Of a stretch of 64,000 nt of DNA, positions 35,067 through 45,691 are shown in pieces. Made by a program: the position numbers and the translations under genes. The notes beneath the pieces were generated by a model that saw only the letters and a program-made list of their open reading frames with translations, was not told the origin of the DNA and did not search any database. Each line of letters opens with the position of its first letter. Position 1 is the stretch's first letter. The stretch spans positions 239,678,187 to 239,742,186 of the forward strand of contig CM054058.1 of the NCBI GenBank assembly GCA_028641055.1, written 5' to 3'. The DNA is from Alopecurus myosuroides (Eukaryota > Streptophyta > Magnoliopsida > Poales > Poaceae).

Positions 35067-35937
35067 TTGAGTACTCATGTTCCTTTTACCATCTCACATG
35101 AGGAAATGATCTTCACTTTCAAACAAGGGAGCGATGAGAGTTTTAAGGAAGCTTGGTCTAGAGTTTTTTATTCCTATTGCAAAATTGAACCTAAAAGGAC
35201 TCTAAGCCTATTTCTTCGTAGTTTTTTTTTACCTTGGTCTTGTTCTTTGCTATAGATATGCTTTGGATGTTGTGGTAGGAGGAGATTTCCTTCATTGTGA
35301 TGGAGATCAAACTTTTAATGCTATAAAAAATTTAATTGCAACCTATAGCTCACCTAGTAGTTCTGGTAAAGCCTTTGCAAGCATTTATGCTAGATTGAAT
35401 ACTCTTGAGTCACATGTATCTTGTTTAAAAGAAGGTTATAGTCTGATTCGTGAACACCTTGAATATGTCCCAATAAACTCTGAAGCCTCAAATATGATTC
35501 CTACAGTGAAGGTTGTTATAAATGGTGAAACTTTTCATGCTCGTTGTGATATTATGTCTGAATTTTGTCTTATGCCTAAAGGGATTTATGAATCTTTGAA
35601 TCTTTGGGGACTTTCTAAAGGAGGAGAAGAAATTCCTATCACTAATAAAACCACTATATTTCCCATTGGGATGCCTGAGGGAGTGTTTACAAAAATCCTA
35701 GGAAAAACGGTCTCCACTGATTATCTTGTTATTGAATGTGTAGGAGGAGGCCAAATTACCCTTGGAAGATCTCTGCTAAAGCTCTTAGGAACAACTATTG
35801 ATATGAGGAAAGGTACCATGACTTTCACTTCCAAACCATGCTCAGAACATCAGTTCCCTAAAAGTAAGAATACGGGTAAGAAAGGTAAACGTAACCCTCA
35901 TAATAATTTGGATGCTTATTCACTTGAAAACACTTGA
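35067..35937 (+). pseudogene. gag and protease-like ORF of element B
   Basis: Two frames with a stop and frameshift near 35255. The first (62 residues) has SFKEAWSRVFYSYCKIEPKR, a gag-type block. The second (35263-35937, 224 residues) continues with ALDVVVGGDFLHCDGDQ and IYARLNTLESHVSCLKEGY. It then runs into a protease-like fold: FHARCDIMSEFCLMPKGIYE, in which the Gly of the active site DTG is Met, and LVIECVGGGQITLGRSLLK. A lysine-rich tail ends it. No RT follows, so B belongs to a gag-only, non-autonomous type. The altered active site makes protease activity unlikely. Confidence 0.65.
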
Positions 35938-36890
35938 TTCCATTTTTCTGAGCATAGCTAAAAGGCGTTAAAGAAAAACACTTCTTGGGAGATAACCCAT
36001 GGTTTTATTCTTGCTTTGTTTTCCTATGATTTATTTGAGGCAAGGGGTTGTATACTTATGTAGAAAATCCTTTGTATCTTTATTTTCATGTAGTAGTTGT
36101 GCCAAGTAAAGTTTCTAGCAAAAGTTGGTGTTGGTTTTGGATTTCTGCGCAGGAAACAGATTTCTGCTATCCACCGTAAAAACTCGTATAAATTCCAGAA
36201 AGATCAAAATGACTTGAAACTTTTTGTGCTTATTCATCAGCTAATTCCGAAACTTTTTAGTTTTTATGTTTTTCGATCTGAGAAATTTAAGTGCTCTGAA
36301 AAAATTCGTCTTTGCAGACTATTCTGGTTTTGGCAGATTCTGCCAAATTTTCTTGCATTTTCTCTTTTACTATGTCAAGTGGATTTCTTTGCTTCATGAA
36401 ACATCAGTGGCTGTAGCTAATGTTTAAAAGTATCAATAACACGTGTTCCCATGAAGAACTTATGGATTTTGATTGTTTCACTAACCCTCCGATGCGAATT
36501 ACTTTGAGTGTGGTGTGAAGGAAGTTTTCAATGGTCAAGAGAAGAGGGTGATATAATGTGATCAAGAAGAGTGCAAGGTCAAAGCTTGGGGATGCCCCCG
36601 TGATTCATCCCAGAAAATTCTAAGAAGACCCAAGCGTCTAAGCTTCGAAATTCCCAAGGCATCCCCTTCTTCATCAAAAATTTATCATGTCACTTCTAGT
36701 GAAACTATATTCTTACTCGGTCACATCATATGAAATTTACTTGGAGCGTCTGTCTGTTTTGTTTTTGTTTTTCTTTGTTTTATTTTGCTTTAGTTGCTGA
36801 AATAATATTGTTGGAACCTAGCATTCTTTTTGTGGGAGAGAGACACGCTACGCGTTTTCCATTCTTTCCCAAGATTTAGCAACATGTTCA
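35938..36890 (+). other. noncoding 3' internal region of element B
   Basis: About 950 bp after the ORF stop with no coding frame. GTCAAAGCTTGGGGATGCCC at 36570-36600 is a common phrase in the noncoding internal part of Triticeae Gypsy derivatives. The sequence stops near 36890, where the gag of element A begins on the other strand. The 3' LTR of B is missing. Confidence 0.5.
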
Positions 36891-36899
36891 TTATTATTT

Positions 36900-37346
36900 T
36901 TGTCTAAAGTTCATAATGTTACTCCTTAGTTGTATAATTTTTGCAGGTGGATAATACTTCCCAATAAAAGTATCTTTGCATTTAGTCTAAGAATCAATGC
37001 TATTTTTAGGCAATGACAATAACCATTCCTTAGTTGTTCCTCTTAATGAGAAAGGGAACAATCTTAATTTCACAATATCACCCTCTACCTTTTTATATTT
37101 TTGCATGTCACATAACTCAACAAAGTTATTTAAATGAGAAGCAGCATCTTCTCGAACACGAGAAAATTGATCTTTCATGACAAGATTCAACAAAGCAGGT
37201 TTAATTTCATAGGAATCTGCTGTAGCAGCAGGTGGAGCAATTGGTTTGCATATGAAATCATTACTATTGGTACTAGTAAAGTCACAAATCTTGGTAGCAT
37301 CATTGGTAGCCATGCTTGCAATATAACAAATAAAAGCTAATAACAC
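36900..37346 (-). pseudogene. gag N-terminal part of element A
   Basis: A 119-residue minus-strand frame from an in-frame ATG (MATNDATKI begins at about 37313) to a stop at 36987, with the gag reading continuing a little beyond the stop. YEIKPALLNLVMKDQFSRVR, SHLNNFVELCDMQKYK and LFPFSLRGTTKEWLLSLP are the standard retrotransposon gag capsid blocks. It lies about 150 bases inside the primer site. It would make the capsid part of the particle. A stop replaces the Trp expected after KNSIDS, and the frame ends near 36900 at the junction with element B. Confidence 0.8.
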
Positions 37347-37489
37347 AAGTAAAAACTAGAAATTAGAGAACTATTTTTTTGGGGGGGTTTGATAAAGACA
37401 AAACAAGACTAAATAAAAGTAAACTAAGCAAGAACAAAACAAAACAAAAAGAGTGAAGCGTGAGACTCCCCTTTCAGCAAGCTAGAAAT

Positions 37490-37506
37490 CCCCGGCAACG
37501 ACGCCA
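37490..37506 (-). other. primer binding site of element A
   Basis: TGGCGTCGTTGCCGGGG on the minus strand, 11 bases from the LTR end. It is one base off the usual tRNA-Asp site. It shows that 37518-39176 is the 5' LTR. Confidence 0.85.
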
Positions 37507-37517
37507 GAAAAGGTACT

Positions 37518-39176
37518 TGATGCTGACGTGATCACACGCTCATTGGGAGACCCCAAGCGGAAGGTATGATGTAGTCTAATGGAAATTTTCACTCAATTAA
37601 GGAACCGGGGTTGTCGAACCAGTAGGACTTCGTAGTCTTGAAGAAGGTTTATTGTATTAACGGCGCCGTTTATCGATGTTCACCAAGCGTGGAACCTGCA
37701 CACAAACACAAACTGTCTCTTGCCCCAACTTTCCGGAAGGTTGTCAATCTTCAGGTCTTGCTGAAAATAGGAGAATTAAACGTATAGAGTCTTGAAAAGT
37801 AATTAAAGTAACAATTGTACATAGAGGAAACAATGGTGAAAAGTTCTTAAAAGAAGGTTGCAAATATGAGGAAAATAGGACCGGGGGCCATAGGTTCACT
37901 AGTGGTGTCTCTCCGAATAAAACAAACATGTTGGGCGAACAAATTACTGTTGGCCAATTGACAAACCATGAACGTATAACAATACTATTATCATGAGATA
38001 AAGTTCACGGGTTCTAACATTGTAGGCATTACGTCAAGGCGTATGGACCTCTATCCAGCATGCATCCATATCTAAAAGTCCACCTCAAGAAATCTTTCCA
38101 GCAAATCTTTCTGGTATTATATTGCAGCAACGAAGTGATTGCTTTGTGTGCAACAGACAAATGCATTTAGAACAATATGTAATGTAAGCGGTCGTCCTCA
38201 TCCATAGACAATAGCACTACTATTTTCTTCCTAGTTGCAACATCACATCCCCCATCCGTCAAATTTCTGTCACTCGAGCACAGATCTAAGGGAGGCATGA
38301 ACCTACCATCTAGCATATAAACCCTCTCTTGGAGGTGAAAACAACTACGTGGCCAAGGTAATCATAAACACCAGAGAGCATTTCAAGACAAGATTAAAAT
38401 TGTACAAATATAAGTGAATCATCTCAGATTGACATGAAGAAAATAATCATAATATCATGGTTCATCGGATCCCAGCAAACACAAAATGCACAATTGCATA
38501 ACGGTGGTCTCGATCATGTGAGGCAGCTCACGAGACTCTAAACATGGAGGCATAGGGGAGAGAACAACCATCTAGCTACTGCTATGGACCCGTAATCCCG
38601 AGATGAACTACTCACGCATCTTTCCGGAGGCGATCATGGCAATGTAGAGGCCTCCGATGATGATCCCCCTCTCCGACATGGTGCCGGATCAGGACTCCAG
38701 AAGCCCTAGATTAGACTTTCGAGGTGATGACGCCTCTCTGTATGTTTCATGGGAAATAACACTGTCTCCGTGATTTTTAGGGTTGAAGGCAATTTATGGG
38801 CAAAGAGGCGACAAGAGGCGGTGGCCAGGGTCGCCAGGGGCCCACTGGGCGCAGCTTAGGGAGGGCTGCACCTGGCACCCTCCTGGTGGCCCCTGTCCTC
38901 CTCCGGCTCTTCTTTGGACTACGTCTCCGTTCCGGGTAAAAAATGATCTCCGTGAATTTTCAGCCCTTTCCGAGAATACTTCCTAAAAAAACTTTTCCGA
39001 AATAGAAAAACAGCAGAAAATAGCAACTGGCCTGGGGTATCCTTGTCAATAGGTTAGTCTGTGAAAACCTCCGAAAAAACGAAGAAAAATGGAAGAAAAC
39101 GTGTGTAAAACAAAAGATATTGGGTAGAAAACAAGCATGGAGCATCAAAAATTATAAATACGCGTACAATGTATCA
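37518..39176 (-). repeat. 5' LTR of Gypsy element A
   Basis: A 1659-bp LTR, the partner of 3637-5212. It is about 80 bp longer, mainly through insertions and deletions in the GC-rich part around 38830-38950. It ends in GTATCA, followed by AGCGT, the diverged target duplication. Confidence 0.85.
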
Positions 39177-40940
39177 AGCGTGAGCCGTCTCTGCCCATTA
39201 AGGGGAATAAGCGGAAGCCCACCGCTTCGCCGACTAAGAAGAAATGTAGAAAGAAGTCAAAAGACAAGCCTCCTGAGAAGTTACTTTACGAATTGACTCG
39301 TGAGGAAACCAGTGTGGTCGTGACTGCTGAGGTGAAAAGTCATTTTGCACCGAAAAATCCCAAGCCAAAGGAGAAACTACCTGAGAAGGTCGTTGTGCGC
39401 TTCGTGAAGAACTTGTCGGACCCGGAACTGAAGTTGCCATCAGACTATGAGCGCTCTATTTCAAAGTCATATAGAAAACAGGGAAAAGCGGAAAAATGTT
39501 CCTCAGCTCGAAGAACAAGAAGAACAACCGATCTCCCCGCTCAAGGTGTTTCCCGATAAGGACGTACACAACAACAGTACTGGTCTCATTGTTGCTCAAG
39601 TCATAGGCGACACTGGTTTCCCCATGGTTGAGATAGCGTGGAAATATGATCAACGGGAGTCTCTGGTCAGACCCGAGCAGGTCCCGAAGCTAACAACACA
39701 AATGTAGATTGCATGAGTGGTACCTGAAAGTCGCAAAGAAAATGCAAATCATACTCATGGTGGAAGTTAAGGACAATAACTTCTTACAAGAATACGAAGT
39801 TTGTATCATGCTTGAAGAATTATTTCAGTTATACAATCAAGACTCCCTCAACAAATCTCTCGTCACTTGCTATTGTCTATAAGTGATTTATTTCTGGAAT
39901 TTAAGTCTTTAGCTCAGCTCGTTCATTGCCTGTAATTATCATCACTATATTCTTGTGTACGCTATTATGCACAATAAAGATTCTCGAATGAAAAAAGGGA
40001 GTCTGAGACGTTGGGATCATTGAACCGTATAACATTCATGAAATTACCATAAAAAACCATGCCAAGGACAAGAGGAAATTTTGCTAATGTTTTTAAAGGA
40101 ACATAATACCAAAACAAATAAATTTTTTCCTTGCAACTTCGCGTGAGTGTTACTGTCTTGTACACATTCTATTTTGCTTACTCGATGTTAAGTGTAATTG
40201 ATGAGTTATGCATAACTCCATATATAAATGTGCGTAGCTTCCACTGGATTTTGCTAATCTTTAGAATTGACGATAGAACCGTCGAAGTCAAGGACTCTTT
40301 AAGGAAAGATCCTAAAGAATACAAGAGGCTGTATTTTATGGCCCAGAGGTAATTTCAATCCTTATCGCACTATATCAGCATCTTTCGTTCATTTCTTGAT
40401 ATCAAGTAATTAATAACTCCTTTATTCAGTTTCTTTGTCGGGCAGGGTTTGGAAACGGTTCATCGAGCATGAAGTCGGTGAATGGAAATCAGAGCTGCGT
40501 TTTGTTCTAAACAAGGTAACTAGTACTACCTTGATCTGCGCATCTCTTTAATTCTAGTTTCTATACAGTTATCATGCTTGATCATTATTTGATTGAATTC
40601 TATTCTCGTACAGTGGTGCATGAAGCAGCCCCAGGAGACTAATTATATGCATACTACGCATGAGAGTGGATTCGCACGATGACCAGTGAGAACCGCAAAA
40701 CTCAAAGACAAATTGATGTATGTAAACACTATTCATAATTTAATTCTATTCCCATCAATTGTGTTGAGTTCTATTCATATATTTTTTTACGGTGATTTGA
40801 TATATATACACACAACTCATATGTTCATATTGATCTCCTTCTTTTAAAGATGGAAAGGATGCGGGGCGCGCTCCTACCAGAGGACCGCGTAAAAGCAATT
40901 GCGGAGGAATTTGCGGGATTTTTTTTCTTGCGGAGGTCAT
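39177..40940 (+). pseudogene. CACTA transposon ORF, right part with Ulp1-like domain
   Basis: Continuation of the ORF broken at 3636. Blocks: a lysine and proline-rich segment (39200-39400); LKLPSDYERSISKSYRKQ (39430-39490); LHEWYLKVAKKMQIILMVE (39710-39765) and ELFQLYNQDSLNKSLVTCYC (39819-39878). Then comes a C48-type (Ulp1-like) protease region: FHWILLIF with the catalytic His (about 40238), VKDSLRKD with the Asp, VWKRFIEHEVGEWKSELRF (40447), QPQETN (40630) and LLPEDRVKAIAEEFAGFF (40872). The block after QPQETN usually holds the catalytic Cys (NLCGYYVC) but here reads YMHTTHESG, so the Cys is lost. Three introns keep GT and AG ends (40349-40445, 40516-40613, 40718-40849). Confidence 0.75.
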
Positions 40941-41189
40941 AGCTGAAACCGGAGAAAACCATAGCCGATAATATGCCTCCGTGTAATTTTAGTGATCTCC
41001 ATGTAAATAAATAGATATATATACCAAATTGTATGTGTTTGTATATGCACCAAGGTGACATCTGTGTAGTTGAACTTTATGTATATAGAAACTTATTTTT
41101 GGCACATCGACGTGATCTCCATACGATGGAAAACATAAAATCCAAAACCCTAAACCCCTCCAAAACCCTAAGTAAATTGTAAAAAGGCA

Positions 41190-41364
41190 GAAACCTTTAG
41201 TTCCGGTTGGTGTTACCGAACGGGACTAAAGGTCCTATAACCCACGAGCTCGACAGTGGCCACGTGGAGAGCCTTTAGCGTAACTAAAGGGAGGGGGGAC
41301 TTTAGTCCCAGTTGTACAGTCCCGGTTGGCCAACCGGGGACTGAATGTCCTTTTTCTACTAGTG
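41190..41364 (+). repeat. 3' subterminal repeats and terminus of CACTA element
   Basis: Copies of GGGACTAAAG and its complement CTTTAGTCCC, mixed with GGTTGGCCAACCGG, precede the terminus TTTTTCTACTAGTG. This is the usual form of the ends of grass CACTA elements, where the repeats bind transposase. The following three bases, AAT, would be the target duplication. Confidence 0.85.
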
Positions 41365-42012
41365 AATTATCTAACATTAGCATGCACACTAAATTTAATC
41401 GGTGTGAAAATGTTATGTACTTAATCAATTAAATAGCGTTAGCATTTGGAAATGTATCTAATTTTTATACTAGGTCCATCAATTTATCAATAATCGTCGA
41501 TAACACTACGAAAGAACCTGAAAGAAATAAGAATTGCAAATAGTTACTTGGACAATCTAGTGACAAGATGTTGCATACAAATTAGTTGAAGCCGTAACTA
41601 TGGTGAAATCAACAGCTTAGAAAACCTCATAATTGGAGCTAGTGAGGTCTTACGTTTACTCCACTCTTTAACTTTGGTAGAGGGGACGATGCCCTACGAG
41701 AGCTTCTGGCCCAGCTTAATCCTTCTTTGTGGCTGTCCACCGGACCTAGCGGCTATTTAATCCATTGTATAATAAGTTTAGATATTTATTAATCTAAATG
41801 ATACACTTGATATAAAAAAGAAGTCTTATCAACCATTGCATATGAAAACACATTCATATTTATCTCGACGTTGTCGCAAAATAAAGCGTCTGCGAGTGTA
41901 CTGCATCGGCTACGCCGTGGTAGCTCGCCCTGAAGGGCAGCGCCGTGAAGCGCACATGTTCGTCTAATAAGTATAGATATCTGCATGACTACACCGACAA
42001 GGAAAGTGCTAC
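41365..42012. other. intergenic DNA right of the CACTA element
   Basis: No gene, terminal repeat or LTR recognised. AT-rich, with a few short frames without domain signs. Confidence 0.5.
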
Positions 42013-43090
42013 TTTTTTTTTCCAACAGGGTTCCCCCATTTCCATTAACGAATAACGGAAATACAAAGATCCAGCACAAGTTCAAAAGAAAAGCCGGGAA
42101 CCCGAAGGAACTACCGGTAGGAAAACCCGCCATCCAAAACCTCGGCATCAAGGAATTGGACTACGGGGCGAAAAACCTACCACCCTACACGTTTGAGGGA
42201 GTCGCACCCCGACATCGGGGAAAAAGTACAAAATAAACCACTGGCACAACTCGCCACAACCTCCAGCAACACAACTGGGAACAAGTGAACCAAACACCAC
42301 AAGATAAACCAACTAAGCCCAGCTCATCAGTCGCCGTAGGTGATCCTCATCAACTTGCTTGCATCACCGGTCGTAGGCACGCCTCTTGCAAACGACGTCA
42401 CCTGCGCCGCCCTAGCCATCAACTGGTCTGCTCCTCCTATGATCAACTTCTTGTCCTCCTCTCCATAGAGACCTGACCAATAACGAGCAAAGAACACATA
42501 TAGAAAACAGTAACTAACGGAGATTTAATCACCAGTTTATCAAAGGTTATTCTGTTCCTGATTATCCAAATAGCCCAACAAATTGAAGCCAAAATAAGCA
42601 TGTGGAATCTTTTCCCAGCAGAGAAGAAAGCATAAAACCACGCATTGCTTTGCCACAAAGTTCTGGGCCCGAGAGAGGTCCCCAAAACAGAACCCAAAAC
42701 ACCCCAGACAACTTTGGCATGATTACACTCAAAGAACAGGTGCATGCTACTTTCCCAGTTACCGCAAAAGGAACAGCACGGGTTCCCCTCCCACTTTCGT
42801 TTTCGCAAATTATCCCTAGTAAGAATCGCATCTCTATAAACTTGCCAAAGGAAAATCTTAATTTTCAAAGGTAATTTTAGGAAAGTGCTACTTAATACAG
42901 AAGCAATGACATCACCGCCGTTGGGCTGCGGATCTCTCCGGTGGAACGTGTGTACCAAAATCAAATGAAAGGTGGGGCTTGAAATGGTATTTTTTGTCAT
43001 CGCTGACGTTGCACATTCTTTTCGCTGGAAGTCCTGTGATATTGTGGTCGGATGAGCGTCTAGGTTCAGAGCCAGCTTCAAGCTGTCGAC
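42013..43090 (-). mobile_element. 5'-truncated LINE, 3' end with RT zinc-binding domain
   Basis: On the minus strand the sequence ends in a short poly(A) (T run at 42013-42021) after AACCCTGTTGG, typical for grass LINEs. The frame 43081-42443 contains LPLKIKIFLWQVYRDAILTR, then CCSFCG and MHLFFECNHAKVVW, the CxxC and HxxxxxC pattern of the domain that follows reverse transcriptase in plant LINEs (zf-RVT). The RT itself is missing, so the copy was cut at the 5' end during insertion. The exact left end of the copy near 43090 is uncertain, and I found no target duplication. Confidence 0.8.
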
Positions 43091-43282
43091 TAGAGCATGG
43101 GAACTGATTCAACCATTCAAATCAGTTCCCGGTGATTTGAATGGGCGGAAGCATGGGATGCAAGTCCAACCATTCCGGACACTTTACCACATGATGGTTG
43201 CCGTGGCTACATCACCGTACAGTGCATCATCTGTCAATGTTGGTAGGTAGGAATAGCAACGTGCAGGACGAAAAGTGTTCTG

Positions 43283-43618
43283 TACTGCTCCTGCCCGTTA
43301 GAAAAAATCGGAAAAAAATATTTATGAGTTTTAAAAATCGTGACAAAAAAAATCTAGATGTAGTAAGTAGTGTATCCCACAAAGGTGTAAATTTTAAATA
43401 TAAAGTATTATGGGCTACACAAAAATAATAAAACATGATAAAATTTAGAAATTGAAATAGGCACATTCAGATATACACTTTGTCTTTTTTTTTGTAGCTC
43501 AGAATACAAAGTTTTTGTAATTGTGTTTTTGCACGTCCGTAGGATACACTCTTGGCATCGTCTAGATTTATTTTCATAATTTTTTAAAACTCATAATTTT
43601 TTTTCTAACCGGCAGGAC
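43283..43618. mobile_element. foldback (long inverted repeat) element upstream of the UGT gene
   Basis: Left arm from CTGCCCGTTAGAAAAAATC and right arm ending TTTTCTAACCGGCAGG are reverse complements over some 150 bases each, with shared blocks TTATGAGTTTTAAAAA, AATCTAGA and AGTGTATCC in order. The two arms meet near 43455. I judge 70 to 75 percent match by eye. The ends lie only 60 bp from the TATA box of the gene. A MITE of uncertain superfamily is likely; a target duplication is not clear. Confidence 0.6.
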
Positions 43619-43677
43619 CTCCAAATCCCCACCACCTGCAAGATTCCTACCTCTAGACACCTCTAGACAGGACAGCC

Positions 43678-43685
43678 TATAAATA
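43678..43685 (+). promoter_or_regulatory. TATA box of the UGT gene
   Basis: TATAAATA within GCCTATAAATACTG, about 115 bases upstream of the start codon. It gives a likely transcription start near 43710 and a leader of about 90 bases. Confidence 0.75.
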
Positions 43686-43800
43686 CTGTACTCAGTTGGA
43701 GACATGCTGCATCTCCAGCTGCACCCATCCCCTAGTCAACACTCAACACAGACCACAACGTCCACCTCCCCGGAACAGACGCATCGTTGCCAGGAGCAAG

Positions 43801-45234
43801 ATGGACGTCGCCTCAACCACCACGGTGCCTCGGAAGCTGGTCGTGCTCTACCCTTCGCCTGGAATGGGCCACATTGTCTCCATGATCGAGCTCGGTAAGA
43901 TCTTTGCCGCCCGCGGCCTCGCGGTCACCATTGTCGTCATCGATCTGCCGCACAACACGGGCTCAAGCGCAACCGGGCCCTTCCTCGCCGGGGTCTCCGC
44001 CGCCAATCCCTCCATCTCCTTCCATCGTCTCCCCCGGGTCAAGCTCCCACACGTGGAATCCAACCACATCGAAGCGTTAAACTTTGAGGTCGCCCGCGCG
44101 GCGAACCCCCATCTGCGTGATTTCCTCGCCGGCACCTCCCCGGACATTTTCATTGCCGATTTCTTCTGCCATGTCGCCCGCGACGTCGCTTCGGAGCTTG
44201 GTATTCCCTTCTACTTCTTCTTCACCTCCGGCGCCGAGGTCCTGGCTGTCCTTTTGCACCTCCCGGTCCTGCACTCTCAGACCACTGCGAGCTTCCAGGA
44301 CATGGGTGAAGAGCTCGTGCATGTTCCTGGAATCCCCTCATTTCCGGCGTCGCACTCCATGCTGCCAATCATGGACCGTGATGACGCGGCCTACATGGCG
44401 TTCGTGAACGCGTGCCGCGACCTGTGCCGCTCCCAGGGCATCATCGTCAACACCTTCCGCTCGCTGGAGCCGCGGGCCATCGAGGCCATCGTCGCCGGGC
44501 TGTGCACACCGGCTGGACTCCCGATCCCTCCAGTGTACTGCATCGGCCCGCTGATAAAGTCGGAGGAGATGGGCGTGAAGCGTGGCGACGAGTGCATCGC
44601 GTGGCTGGACACACAGCCCAAGGCCAGCGTGGTGTTCCTCTGCTTCGGCAGCCTGGGCCGGTTCAGCGCTAAGCAGATCAGAGAGGTGGCGCTCGGGCTA
44701 GAGGCAAGCGGGCAGCGTTTCCTTTGGGTCGTGAAGAGCCCGCCCAACGATGACCCAACGGAGAAGTTCCAGAAGCCTTCAGAGCCGGACCTCGACGCCC
44801 TCCTCCCGGAGGGCTTCCTGGATCGAACCAAGGACAAGGGGCTGGTCCTCAAGCTGTGGGCGCCGCAGCGCGATGTGCTGATGCACGATGCGGTGGGCGG
44901 GTTCGTGACGCACTGTGGGTGGAACTCAGTGCTGGAGTCGATCATGGCGGGTGTGCCGATGCTGGCATGGCCGTTGTACGCCGAACAGCGGCTGAACAAG
45001 GTGTTCCTCGAGAAGGAGCTTGGGCTAGCCGTGGCAGTGGAAGGGTACGACAGGGAGGTGGTGGAGGCCGAGGAGGTGGCAGAGAAGGTGAAGTGGATGA
45101 TGGACTCTGATGGTGGGAGGGTGATCCGGGAGCGTACGCAGGCGGCGATGCGGCAGGCGAAGAAGGCGATGGCCGAGGGCGGGGAGTCGGAGGTGACGCT
45201 GGCGCGACTAGTGGATGCATGGACACTTGCTTGA
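43801..45234 (+). CDS. UDP-glycosyltransferase, UGT88-like (family 1)
   Basis: Single-exon gene of 477 residues, normal for plant family 1 glycosyltransferases. It would move a sugar from UDP-sugar to a small acceptor such as a flavonoid or other phenolic, in the cytosol. Visible: catalytic His24 in YPSPGMGHIVSM, the partner Asp120 in IADFFC, the UGT88-type block FQDMGEELVHVPGIP, and the PSPG sugar-donor box at residues 353-396 from WAPQRDV to LYAEQ, with HCGWNS and the final Gln that suggests UDP-glucose. The start at 43801 is the first in-frame ATG and has A at -3 and G at +4; upstream, the frame opens only with TTG. GC3 is very high, as in many grass genes. No broken codon is seen. The acceptor cannot be told from sequence; UGT88 members often act on flavonoids. 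Confidence 0.93.
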   Translation: MDVASTTTVPRKLVVLYPSPGMGHIVSMIELGKIFAARGLAVTIVVIDLPHNTGSSATGPFLAGVSAANPSISFHRLPRVKLPHVESNHIEALNFEVARAANPHLRDFLAGTSPDIFIADFFCHVARDVASELGIPFYFFFTSGAEVLAVLLHLPVLHSQTTASFQDMGEELVHVPGIPSFPASHSMLPIMDRDDAAYMAFVNACRDLCRSQGIIVNTFRSLEPRAIEAIVAGLCTPAGLPIPPVYCIGPLIKSEEMGVKRGDECIAWLDTQPKASVVFLCFGSLGRFSAKQIREVALGLEASGQRFLWVVKSPPNDDPTEKFQKPSEPDLDALLPEGFLDRTKDKGLVLKLWAPQRDVLMHDAVGGFVTHCGWNSVLESIMAGVPMLAWPLYAEQRLNKVFLEKELGLAVAVEGYDREVVEAEEVAEKVKWMMDSDGGRVIRERTQAAMRQAKKAMAEGGESEVTLARLVDAWTLA

Positions 45235-45340
45235 TGTAAGTGGGCTCGGTTAAGCAAGCAGAGACCTGATGAGTGATGACGGAGATGAGGGCAATCTATT
45301 GTGCTTCTGTTGTGGCAAAATATGGAGTATGTGCCACAAT

Positions 45341-45346
45341 AATAAA
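45341..45346 (+). terminator. candidate polyadenylation signal of the UGT gene
   Basis: AATAAA 107 bases after the stop codon, in an AT-rich stretch. Plant signals are loose, so this is only the best candidate. Confidence 0.5.
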
Positions 45347-45577
45347 TGCTTTTCTGATTCGCAAATAAAAATATTTTGTAATTTCCGTGGAAATAAACAA
45401 CGACAGGAGTGTTTTGTCAGTTTCGGTTGTATAACTTGAGAGTATCATACATTCGGGGGAAATGTAAAGAATCAGTTTTTTCATGTATGGAATTCCTTCA
45501 TGTAACATGAAATTTTCAGACATGTTATCTTCCGACTTCCATAATGACATTGGCTATCAGAACATACTGTCAAGATA

Positions 45578-45691
45578 CTCCCTCCGTCTCAAAATAATTG
45601 TCTCAACTTTGTCTAAATATAGATGTATCTAGATGTCTAGATACATCTATATCTAGACAAAGTTGAGACAATTATTTTGAGACGGAGGGAG
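45578..45691. mobile_element. Stowaway MITE (Thalos-like)
   Basis: A 114-bp near-perfect hairpin with ends CTCCCTCCGTCTCAAAATAA and its complement, flanked by TA on both sides (45576-45577 and 45692-45693). These are the marks of Stowaway elements moved by Tc1/mariner transposase. It lies about 340 bases after the UGT stop codon. Confidence 0.95.

Larger units (their letters stand above)
3637..39176 (-). mobile_element. Gypsy element A, 35.5 kb including nested insertions
   Basis: Two LTRs in the same minus orientation (37518-39176 as 5' LTR, 3637-5212 as 3' LTR) bound the element. A tRNA-Asp-type primer site lies next to the right one. The flanking 5-bp target duplications are AGCAT (3632-3636) and AGCGT (39177-39181), one change apart. 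Both flanks are halves of the same CACTA ORF, which confirms a single insertion. Own sequence remaining is the two LTRs, a 3' noncoding strip and the first part of gag. Pol is missing. Elements B, C, D and E fill the middle. Confidence 0.85.
1265..41364 (+). mobile_element. CACTA DNA transposon, interrupted; 5' end not in window
   Basis: The right end at 41351-41364 reads TTTTTCTACTAGTG, the complement of the CACTAGTAGAAAA terminus of grass CACTA elements. It is preceded by GGGACTAAAG-type subterminal repeats. Coding remains on the + strand match the grass CACTA ORF that ends in a Ulp1-like domain. They lie at 1860-3636 and 39177-40940, on either side of Gypsy element A. No CACTA start is seen to the left, and G1 seems to be nested in the same element, so the 5' end must be outside the window. 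The stretch 1265-1859 is AT-rich, with short repeats of GTTGCTAATTGTCTACAA, and holds no gene. Confidence 0.8.

Noticed and set aside
43696..43800. 35-residue N-terminal extension of the glycosyltransferase
   Set aside because: The frame opens with TTG, not ATG, and lies at or before the expected transcription start. The first in-frame ATG is 43801.
44391..45257. 288-residue minus-strand frame opposite the glycosyltransferase
   Set aside because: Shadow of a GC3-rich gene; serine and arginine-rich without any family motif.
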